A stretch of 8,711 bases of DNA, from the NCBI GenBank assembly GCA_900541555.1, contig UQKE01000063.1:1-8711 (forward strand). Direction: 5' to 3'. Both the position numbers and the translations under genes were made by a program. A model generated the notes under the pieces. It was not told the origin of the DNA. It ran no database searches and was given only the letters and a program-made list of their open reading frames with translations. Below, one piece after another: positions 1 through 5,442 of this stretch. The first letter of the stretch is position 1. Each line of letters starts with the position of its first letter. The DNA is from an uncultured Porphyromonadaceae bacterium. GTDB taxonomy: Bacteria > Bacteroidota > Bacteroidia > Bacteroidales > Muribaculaceae.

Positions 1-254
1 AAAGGAAAAAACTGAAAGAGTTGTTTTCGGAAGACTTGCACATCGCCAATTGGGGACGGCGTTATGCGGAGATGGAGCTGCTTGCCACTGAGGAACGGCT
101 GATTTCTATGTTGTCTGCTATCGCTTCGGAACGGTATAAGGAGCTATTGGAGAAAGAACCAGATTTGTTACAGCGATTGCCGCTGGGAAGTATCGCCACC
201 TATTTAGGCATCACACAGGCAAGTTTGAGTAGGATTCGGGCACAAATAAAATGA
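1..254 (+). CDS. Crp/Fnr-family transcriptional regulator, C-terminal part (5' end outside window)
   Basis: The frame is already open at base 3 and runs to a TGA at 252-254, so this is the 3' part of a gene that starts before the window. A TTG at 21 is not a credible start. The visible ~84 residues fit the C-terminus of Bacteroidetes Crp/Fnr regulators: the tail of the dimerisation helix (RYAEMELLATEERLISML), a helical linker (ERYKELLEKEPDLLQRLP) and a winged helix-turn-helix (LGSIATYLGITQASLSRIR) that would contact DNA. The cyclic-nucleotide-binding-like sensor domain lies outside the window, so ligand and target are unknown. The gene converges on the mobA relaxase gene 77 bp away, with a shared inverted repeat between them. 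It could be cargo of the mobile element or the flanking chromosomal gene; the window does not decide this. Confidence 0.82.
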   Translation, partial: RKKLKELFSEDLHIANWGRRYAEMELLATEERLISMLSAIASERYKELLEKEPDLLQRLPLGSIATYLGITQASLSRIRAQIK

Positions 255-262
255 CGTTTCAA

Positions 263-325
263 CCAACTGAGGATAGCAAGCGGTTTTGGTCTGCCCCAAA
301 CACAAACTTGCTATTCTTCCGTTGG
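263..325. terminator. Long imperfect inverted repeat between convergent genes, probable bidirectional terminator
   Basis: The left arm 263-280 and right arm 307-325 are near-exact reverse complements: both outer ends pair as CCAAC/GTTGG and both inner ends as TAGCAAG/CTTGCTA, with one indel and one or two mismatches between. The 26-nt loop can fold further through GGTTTTGG against CCCCAAAC. It fills the gap between the stop codons of the Crp-type gene (+) and mobA (-), and moderately T-rich sequence follows on the right (TATTGTTTATA). Position and symmetry suggest a terminator used from both sides. A recombination-site remnant is a less likely alternative. Confidence 0.5.
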
Positions 326-331
326 TATTGT

Positions 332-1701
332 TTATAATCCCATGCCCTTGCCTCTCCTAAGCGGTTCAACCGTCCTTTTAACGGATGAGAACAGCCTGCC
401 AAACTGCTCCTTGAACCACTCTCCAATCACTTGCCCGTTGATGGCAAGTGCAAGCTTGGACTTGTCTTTCGGGTCTTTTACCACTTGGAAGCCTGCTTCC
501 TCGGTCGTGAACTTCCGCCTGTGCTCTTCCGAATAGAGCTCGCCCTCGTAGAACAGCGGTTTGCCGCTGATGAGCGTGGCAGTCTGCCTTTCGTTGAAGC
601 CGACTTTAAGGCAGAACTTCTCCATATACACCAGCTCTTGAAACAGCGGAAACCATTTCTTGGCTTTTTGATAATGGATTTTAGGAATGACACTTCCTCT
701 TGGTGTGCCGCTTCCTTGTCCGCCATTTCCCTGCGGTACTTGGCTTGCAGTTCCACCAATTGGCGGCTGTGTTCCTCCTGCTGCCGCTCCATCTGCTTTT
801 GCAATAATTCGATACTCTCGTCACGGGCGGCAACCTCGCCTTGCAAGGTTCGGTTGTCGGCTTCCAACTCTTTCAGTCTGCCGCTACCCAAAAGAGAACC
901 TACTTTTGCCACGAGTGCCGCTTTCGCCTCGGTCTTGGCGGCTTCCAGCTTCTCCGACTTGATTTCTTTTTTGACTTCGTCAAGTTCCTGCTTTGCCTGT
1001 TGGCATTCGGTCTGCAACTGCTGCACGTTGGCTTCAAGCTCTCCCGTCTGCCGTTTCAGGTCACGGTAGTATTGGGCGGTGGTTGTGTGCCGTGCTTCCG
1101 AACCTCGTATGCCACGCTGCAATCCGTACTTCGCCATCGCTGCGGCATAGCTGTCATGATAGGCAACAAGCCTTTCACGGCTCATGAGGTCGTCAGCACA
1201 CAAACGCACGGCGTTGGCTTTCTTGCGGTAGGTGCGTTTGCCCTCCGCCTGCTTCTTCCTCGCTTTCCTGCGCTCTCCCGTTACTATCGGCACAACCGTT
1301 GCATGAATATGCGGCGTGTGCTCGTCCATGTGCAGCACTGCCGATACGGTGTTCTCCTTTCCGAACGTGCGGTGCAGCCATTGCAGGTTGTCGGCGCACC
1401 ACTCGTCCAGCCTTCCCTCGTCCTGCACTCTCACCATGTCCTCGTGCGTGCCTGAAAGCACGATGCGGATTGCCCTCACTTGGTCGGGAGTAATTTTTCG
1501 CCTGATGCCTGCCGTGTGGATGCGGTGGCTTATCGCTTCGGTGCGGTCTGCCACACCGTCGGGGAATTGCACCAGCTCACGGTTGAGGTGGGTGCGTGAA
1601 GGGTTTGCGTTCTTGGGCGTGGTCTTGCGTTCTATGTGGTCGGATGCGCCCGTGTCAGCCGAGCCTTTCGCTTTGTTGATTTGGATGCTGATATATCCCA
1701 T
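332..1701 (-). pseudogene. mobA: MobV-family mobilization relaxase MobA, interrupted by one frameshift
   Basis: This is the relaxase that would nick the element's oriT and lead the strand during mobilization. The start is the ATG at 1699-1701, giving the family N-terminus MGYISIQINKAKG; the frame is open further upstream but that part lacks family character. His22 in DHIER aligns with the catalytic His22 of pMV158 MobM. The THLNREL motif is at 38-44, and the metal-binding HxDExxPHxH motif is HMDEHTPHIH at 124-133. Residues from about 210 to 340 form a long Glu/Lys/Gln-rich coiled coil. After Lys346 the zero frame enters 61 aberrant residues ending at 478. The expected C-terminus (KKWFPLF, FNERQTATLISGK, EEAGFQVVKDPKDKSK, GEWFKEQF) continues in the -1 frame to a TAA at 332-334. 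Repairing one base gives about 456 residues, normal for Bacteroides homologues. The nuclease domain is intact, so the truncated 407-residue product could still retain some activity. Confidence 0.88.
664..670 (-). other. Frameshift position in mobA (C AAA AAG)
   Basis: On the minus strand the zero-frame codons read ATC AAA AAG CCA. Family sequence resumes only when reading GCC AAG AAA TGG, one base back. Adding one A to the A5 run (665-669) would restore the frame. The heptamer CAAAAAG resembles the A AAA AAG slippery site, but its first base does not allow perfect P-site re-pairing. I see no strong downstream hairpin; a purine-rich AGAGGAAG lies upstream but about 25 nt away. A real deletion or a homopolymer sequencing error is more likely than programmed recoding. 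Confidence 0.75.
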
Positions 1702-1792
1702 GTTCGTTTCTTGTTTTTTGGGTTCTACAAATTGTTTGTCGGTATCCGTCCGCCTGCGGTCGTGCCGCACGGGGCAAACGGGGGTGTCCAGA

Positions 1793-1805
1793 GGGGTGCA
1801 ACCCC
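1793..1805. repeat. Small GC hairpin GGGGT-GCA-ACCCC
   Basis: A perfect 5-bp stem with a 3-base loop lies about 92 bp upstream of the mobA start and 5 bp from the larger inverted repeat at 1810-1870. G-runs precede it (GGGGC at 1771-1775 and GGGGGTG around 1780-1786). It may be part of a structured oriT or of the mobA leader. Its size alone is weak evidence. Confidence 0.5.
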
Positions 1806-1809
1806 GTTG

Positions 1810-1870
1810 GCTCATTGGGGTGTTTTTAGCATTAGCGTCAGCGGTGCGTGAAGAAAACGCCCTAATGAGC
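1810..1870. repeat. Long inverted repeat, candidate oriT of the mobilizable element
   Basis: The arms 1810-1827 and 1853-1870 pair over 17 to 18 positions: GCTCATT with AATGAGC at the base, then GGG with CCC and GTTTT with AAAAC. Only three positions are not Watson-Crick (1817/1863, 1821/1859, 1827/1853), and all three are G-T pairs on the + strand, so the fold is continuous in + strand RNA or single-stranded DNA but not on the minus strand. The loop is about 25 nt. It lies 109 bp upstream of the mobA start codon; MobV-type oriTs are typically inverted repeats just upstream of the relaxase gene. No nick site can be assigned from sequence. A terminator for + strand transcripts is the alternative, though no + strand gene precedes it. 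Confidence 0.5.
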
Positions 1871-1873
1871 TAT

Positions 1874-1895
1874 GGCTTTTTGTTTCCCAAAAGCC
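1874..1895. repeat. Hairpin GGCTTTT / AAAAGCC
   Basis: A perfect 7-bp inverted repeat with an 8-base loop starts 3 bp after the right arm of the larger inverted repeat. With the hairpins at 1793 and 1810 it makes a run of three potential stem-loops within about 100 bp. A role in relaxosome assembly or transcription control is inference only. Confidence 0.5.
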
Positions 1896-1904
1896 TGCGG
1901 CGGC

Positions 1905-1929
1905 GTCGGCGATGATGTCGGCGGATGTT
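1905..1929. repeat. Two-copy tandem repeat of a GTCGGCGATG-type 12-13-mer
   Basis: GTCGGCGATGAT (1905-1916) is followed directly by GTCGGCGGATGTT (1917-1929), differing mainly by one inserted G. It lies just beyond the hairpins on the side away from mobA. Such short direct repeats can be protein-binding iterons near oriT, but with two copies this could be chance in GC-rich DNA. Confidence 0.35.
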
Positions 1930-2068
1930 GGTCGCCCTTTTCTTTTTGCCAGCCTTGTATGATATTCTGTGCCGTTGTGCCGGCATGATTGCCTGTCGGC
2001 ACAACAGCATACAGACAGGGATGGTGTTGCCGTTTCCCCTGCGGACTTGATAAGGGCTGAAATTCCGA

Positions 2069-2280
2069 TGATTTGATGATTGGATAGTCTAATATACAGA
2101 CAGCTAATGCAATAACCTTTCATCATCGTTTCATCAAACCGCTCGCCAAAAGAAAAGTGATGTGTGGGGCTGCGTCCGCTTTCTCTTTTCATCAGCCAAA
2201 TACTTTTGTTGAGCGTTTGATGAGTATGTAAGTTACTGTTATTCTTTATGTTTATATATGCTTTCATCATTTCATCAAAA
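2069..2280. repeat. Dispersed TTTCATCA / TGATGAAA words, two with compound structure
   Basis: CTTTCATCATCGTTTCATCAAA (2117-2138, given here as one word plus its near copy) and CTTTCATCATTTCATCAAAA (2261-2280) share the same paired arrangement, differing by a 3-base insertion. Further single copies occur as TTTTCATCA (2186-2194), and in opposite orientation as GATGATTTGATGAT (2069-2082) and TTTGATGAG (about 2216-2224). The cluster lies between the primase stop codon and the oriT-like hairpins. It may be a set of binding sites for an element-encoded regulator or replication protein. Confidence 0.45.
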
Positions 2281-2282
2281 TA

Positions 2283-2963
2283 TCAGAGTGTTTCCAACTG
2301 TTCCTTACTTACCGTATAGTAGCGTCCAATCCTCCTTACGGGTGAGTAACGGCACTCGCGGTTGTAGTCGTATTGGTAGGTCGTGTAGGAAAGCGAGTTG
2401 GATGCAGGAGCCAGCTTCCAGCATTCCTGCACCACTTTCCGGACCTGCGACTTCTCCACCTTGACTTGCGAGCAGACGAGCAACGGGATAATGTCATTGA
2501 GACAAAAAGAAACAGAACTGATGCCCACGCTTGCCATGATGTCAAGCAGCAGTTCCGCCATTTCTATCTCCAAACGGTTGCGGTTGCTTCGGACAATCTT
2601 CCGTAAGGCATCCGTTTCCAGCCGCTTCGGTGCAAACCACATGCGGCTTTCCTTTTCGGTGGACAACTTACGGTTGGTTAAGAAATGCAGGAAAGCGGAG
2701 ATTTCGGCTTTCAGCTTTTGCAGGAAGTCGGTGTCGTCGCTGTGCAGCGGCACAATCTTCCGCACCCAATAGCGTGTCTCCCCTGCGTCAATGATGACGG
2801 GCAGGTGCTCGTTGTTGGAGCAAAGCACGAACTTGGCGAAGAAGCCTATCTCGTCACGGTCTTTCCCTTTCGCCTCCACCTTGTAGGAAAGCGTGGTGCT
2901 GAGGTTCTTCAACCGTTCGCTGTCCGCAATCCGCTTTGGAACGCTTTTCAGCCCTCTGCCCAA
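2283..2963 (-). pseudogene. Primase/SF3-helicase-like replication protein, C-terminal part only
   Basis: The frame ends at TGA 2283-2285 and is open back to a TAA at 3015-3017, but contains no ATG start; only a TTG at 2961-2963 could serve, so the gene is 5'-truncated. The ~226 residues match the C-terminal part of Bacteroidales mobile-element primase-helicases. They include LSTTLSYKVEAKGKDRDEIG (21-40), a motif C/sensor-1-like strand FAKFVLCSNNE (42-52), a conserved basic GETRYWVRKI (61-70, possible arginine finger) and the winged-helix-like tail with QVRKVVQECWKL (173-184), ending in GRYYTVSKEQLETL. The primase domain and the Walker A and B motifs are missing, so ATPase activity is impossible from this fragment. 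It lies upstream of mobA in the same orientation, as in intact elements. Similarity is convincing only from about residue 13, so the break lies between roughly 2925 and 3014. The family name is from recall, not a search. Confidence 0.72.
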
Positions 2964-3026
2964 CTTCCGTGATATTCTCCTAACTGCCTGAATTCCAATT
3001 TCTATTGCGTTAATTTACTGGTTTTC

Positions 3027-3058
3027 TTCGATTATTCCAGCGATATTGTGTATCTTTG
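3027..3058 (+). promoter_or_regulatory. Candidate Bacteroidetes promoter P1
   Basis: TATCTTTG at 3051-3058 matches the Bacteroidetes -7 consensus TAnnTTTG exactly. TTCG at 3027-3030 is an imperfect -33 element with a 20-bp spacer. It points toward ndh, about 217 bp upstream of the start codon. Confidence 0.5.
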
Positions 3059-3098
3059 CAGAAAATAAGCTGCACCTTGGCATAATCGCTCAAACAAG

Positions 3099-3133
3099 TT
3101 TGGCGTTTCTGCGCTCGATTTGCATTATCTTTG
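3099..3133 (+). promoter_or_regulatory. Candidate Bacteroidetes promoter P2
   Basis: A second exact -7 match, TATCTTTG, is at 3126-3133. A TTTG at 3099-3102 could be the -33 element, but the 23-bp spacer is long; TTTC at 3106-3109 gives 16 bp, which is short. It is the nearer promoter to ndh, implying a leader of about 135 nt. Confidence 0.5.
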
Positions 3134-3275
3134 CCCAAAGAAGCTCATTACTGCAAAAACGACGCTTTTTATTGCACATATTCTCCCAAACAAATTGAAC
3201 TTCTGCAACTAAAATGCGTTTTATTAATGGTCTTCAAAACACGCAATTCTCATGCGCCGAAAAGAAATCATTCAT

Positions 3276-4544
3276 ATGAACAGGCAACATATCGTTATCA
3301 TAGGCGGTGGATTCGCAGGATTAAACTTGGCTAAAAAACTCGACAAACAAAAATTCAACGTTACAATTGTCGACAAGCACAACTACCATAGTTTCCCGCC
3401 GCTCTTCTATCAAATCGCTTCTTCCGGCTTAGAGCCGGGGAGCATTTCATTCCCATTTCGCCGAGAAATGCGACGAATGAAAAATGCCAATTACCATTAT
3501 GGAGAGGTTGTCTCCATAAATCCGGAAAAAGCTACAATCACCACCCAATTTGAAGAAATTCCATACGATCGGTTGGTCATTGCCACCGGCACAACCAACA
3601 ACTTCTTCAATCATCCGGAGTTAAAAGAAAAGGTACACACTCTGAAATCCACTGCCGAAGCCATTCGTTTGAGAAACGAAATACTCGATCGGTTAGAGCG
3701 TGCATGCATCACCACCGACATTCGCCGACGCAAGCAGCTGCTCAGTTTTGTCGTAGTCGGAGGTGGGCCATCGGGCGTAGAAGTGGCAGGTGCGCTTGGC
3801 GAGATGAAGCGCTATATCCTTAAACGGGAATATCCGGAAATCGACAAAGAAGACATCCGCGTTATTCTCGTAGAAGGCACCGACCGCCTGCTCCGCACTA
3901 TGAGCGAACGCGCTTCTGCCGATGCGTTAACCTATCTCGGACATTTGATGATTGAAACTCGACTGAATTGCATGATGGAGTCGTACGACGATAATATCGT
4001 ACGCTTGTCGAATGGAGAAGAAATCTATTGCGAAACTTTGATTTGGACAGCCGGCATCACCGGAAGCGTCATAAAGGGGTTGTCGCCCGATTGCATTACA
4101 AAGGGCAATCGTTACGTCATCGACGGGCATTGCAAAATCAAGGGCTACGACAATATCTATGCGCTCGGCGACATCGCCTATCTCGCCGACGAAGCCTACC
4201 CGAAAGGGCATCCGCAAGTGGCACAAGTGGCCATCCAGCAAGCGAAACATCTTGCCAACATCCTCAATGGGAAAATCACAACGCCATTTGCGTATGTCGA
4301 CAAAGGCTCAATGGCGACTATCGGGCGGAACAGAGCCGTATGCGACTTAAAATTCGCCTACTTTTATGGGCGACCGGCATGGCTGACTTGGATGTTCATA
4401 CATTTAATTTCCATATTAGGAATGCGCAACAAAGTCAATGTATTGATCAATTGGATATGGGCATACATATTCTACACGACATCCCTGCGGTTGTTGATAC
4501 GCCCCGTCAAATACCCGATTAGAAAACACTGGACCGACGAATAA
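3276..4544 (+). CDS. ndh: Type II NADH:quinone oxidoreductase (NDH-2)
   Basis: This 422-residue single-subunit flavoenzyme would pass electrons from NADH to quinone at the inner face of the cytoplasmic membrane without pumping protons. The FAD-binding Rossmann motif IIGGGFAGL is at 8-16, IATG at 102-105, and the NADH-binding motif VVVGGGPSGVEVAG at 159-172. The second FAD motif NIYALGD is at 293-299, and the quinone-site motif AQVAIQQA at 316-323. The C-terminus has hydrophobic and amphipathic segments (about 369-407: WLTWMFIHLISILG, INWIWAYIFYTTSL) that serve as membrane anchor. I chose the ATG at 3276 because it puts the Rossmann strand at the usual distance; an in-frame ATG at 3252 would add eight residues unlike the family. 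It is the first gene of the + strand operon and lies 13 bp before the META protein. Length is normal and no key motif is missing. Confidence 0.93.
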   Translation: MNRQHIVIIGGGFAGLNLAKKLDKQKFNVTIVDKHNYHSFPPLFYQIASSGLEPGSISFPFRREMRRMKNANYHYGEVVSINPEKATITTQFEEIPYDRLVIATGTTNNFFNHPELKEKVHTLKSTAEAIRLRNEILDRLERACITTDIRRRKQLLSFVVVGGGPSGVEVAGALGEMKRYILKREYPEIDKEDIRVILVEGTDRLLRTMSERASADALTYLGHLMIETRLNCMMESYDDNIVRLSNGEEIYCETLIWTAGITGSVIKGLSPDCITKGNRYVIDGHCKIKGYDNIYALGDIAYLADEAYPKGHPQVAQVAIQQAKHLANILNGKITTPFAYVDKGSMATIGRNRAVCDLKFAYFYGRPAWLTWMFIHLISILGMRNKVNVLINWIWAYIFYTTSLRLLIRPVKYPIRKHWTDE

Positions 4545-4557
4545 AAAAAGAATTGAC

Positions 4558-5433
4558 ATGCATAATTTATCTTTATTTATAATTGCCACCTGCATTTGTT
4601 TGGCAAGCCCGATATGCAAAGCTGCCGAACACGGACCTGCTCATACCGTATTCGCTGAAGCTTCGGCGCGAAAAGACAAAAAAAAGGAAAAAACAGTTGT
4701 TGAAGAAAAGAACACAATCGAACAATTAAAACGATTGCCCGGCGAATGGATTATCCTGTCGGCCATGGACAAACCTGTCGATATGCGAACAAATCTTCCT
4801 TTTATATACTTCAATGCTCCTGACGGGAGAATCTATGGCAATTTGGGGTGCAACATCGTCAATGGCTGCTATGAAGCGACAGCCGACGGCAAACTGACTT
4901 TCTCCGATGTGCTTTCCACCATGCAATACTGCGACTACATTCGCGACGAAAGCAACATCCTCGAAGGATTGAATACTGCGGCATCTTTCAATATCTACAC
5001 GAAAGACAATCTCCACTATATTGACATCTTCGACACGCAAGGGAATGTCATCATCCAAGGGAAACGGCACAATGCCAATTTCCTTTCCGGGACATGGAAA
5101 GTCGTAAAAATCGAAGAAAACGACATTGCCGGCTCCGATATCGAATTGGTGTTCGACATCCCTGAATTGAAATTGCACGGCAAAGCCGGTTGCAACATTA
5201 TAAATGGCGCTATCGGAATCGACAGAAACAAAGATTGGTTTATCCAGTTCCAAAGCATAATTTCGACTCGAATGCTGTGCGACGAGCAAACAATGGCTAT
5301 CGAACGCGACTTGCTCATCGCTTTGGAAGAAGTCGAAACAATTAGCCGAAAAGATCGCGACAATGCCACATTGTTAGACAAAAACGGGAATGCGGTATTG
5401 GTTTTGCAACGAATTGACCCAAAAGAGAACTAA
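4558..5433 (+). CDS. Exported protein with two META/HslJ-like domains
   Basis: The 291-residue protein begins with a hydrophobic signal peptide (residues 4-20), probably cut near KAA at 21-23. No proper lipobox precedes its cysteines, so it is more likely periplasmic than a lipoprotein. A charged linker (KDKKKEKTVVEEKN, 39-52) follows. Two homologous META-type domains come next, about 58-170 and 175-287. Each starts with an L-x-G-x-W motif (LPGEWII, LSGTWKV), has a GCNxxNG core (97-103 and 211-217) and ends in a T-M-x-C or TRMLC motif (TMQYC 121-125, TRMLC 237-241). The paired Cys positions are those conserved in META domains. E. coli HslJ, with one domain, is linked to heat shock and novobiocin resistance; the biochemical role of META domains is unknown. 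It lies between ndh and uvrB with 13-bp and 9-bp gaps, so it is probably cotranscribed. Domain family is well supported, function is not. Confidence 0.85.
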   Translation: MHNLSLFIIATCICLASPICKAAEHGPAHTVFAEASARKDKKKEKTVVEEKNTIEQLKRLPGEWIILSAMDKPVDMRTNLPFIYFNAPDGRIYGNLGCNIVNGCYEATADGKLTFSDVLSTMQYCDYIRDESNILEGLNTAASFNIYTKDNLHYIDIFDTQGNVIIQGKRHNANFLSGTWKVVKIEENDIAGSDIELVFDIPELKLHGKAGCNIINGAIGIDRNKDWFIQFQSIISTRMLCDEQTMAIERDLLIALEEVETISRKDRDNATLLDKNGNAVLVLQRIDPKEN

Positions 5434-5442
5434 CCAGCAAAA

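Larger units (their letters stand above)
1702..2282. other. Gene-free segment upstream of mobA, probable transfer-origin and control region
   Basis: These ~580 bases separate two same-strand mobile-element genes and contain no convincing coding sequence. The only long open frame (minus, 1812-2270) has a Cys/His/Ser-rich, low-conservation translation with no recognisable domain. The first part next to mobA is GC-rich and packed with hairpins (1793-1895) and a short tandem repeat (1905-1929). The part next to the primase gene, from about 2060, is AT-rich with repeated TTTCATCA/TGATGAAA words. No auxiliary relaxosome gene such as mobC is seen. No Bacteroidetes promoter motif (TAnnTTTG on the minus strand) is convincing here. 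Confidence 0.6.
332..2990. mobile_element. Remnant of a Bacteroides-type integrative mobilizable element (mobilization and replication-protein module)
   Basis: A MobV relaxase gene, a gene-free segment with hairpins and repeats, and the C-terminal part of a primase/helicase lie in the same orientation. This is the usual core order of Bacteroidales mobilizable elements that depend on a co-resident conjugative element for transfer. Base composition of the relaxase gene is more GC-rich than the operon on the right. No integrase, excisionase or terminal repeats are seen, the primase is cut off at its 5' side and the relaxase is frameshifted, so the piece is probably not autonomous. The left limit is uncertain because the Crp-type gene may also belong to it. 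The right limit is placed where primase similarity fades and can only be trusted to within several tens of bases. Confidence 0.65.
2991..3275. other. Intergenic junction between element remnant and chromosomal operon
   Basis: This AT-rich stretch of about 285 bp holds no credible gene; the short open frame at 3131-3334 overlaps the ndh start and resembles no protein. It contains two TATCTTTG boxes described separately and a small bulged hairpin TGCAAAAA/TTTTTATTGCA (3152-3176) in the presumed ndh leader. No tRNA gene, direct repeat or integrase core site that would mark an element end is visible here. Confidence 0.6.

Noticed and set aside
431..1915. Several long + strand open frames opposite mobA
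   Set aside because: They are antisense shadows of a GC-rich coding region; the minus strand has clear relaxase motifs.
1812..2270. 152-codon open frame on the minus strand between mobA and the primase
   Set aside because: The translation is rich in Cys, His and Ser with no domain, overlaps the hairpins and repeats, and reads like untranslated DNA.
2117..2280. Possible CRISPR-like array from the repeated TTTCATCA words
   Set aside because: Repeats are too short, vary in spacing and orientation, and no cas gene is present.
2338..2351. ACGGGTGAGTAACG, identical to a well-known segment of bacterial 16S rRNA
   Set aside because: The match is only 14 bases, the flanks do not resemble 16S rRNA, and on the minus strand it is ordinary coding sequence of the primase fragment (RYSPV).
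2960..3275. Search for a tRNA gene or attachment site marking the element end
   Set aside because: No cloverleaf sequence or matching direct repeat is visible, and the other end of the element lies outside the window.
3131..3334. 67-codon open frame before and overlapping ndh
   Set aside because: It overlaps the Rossmann-fold coding part of ndh in another frame and covers promoter P2; the translation resembles nothing.
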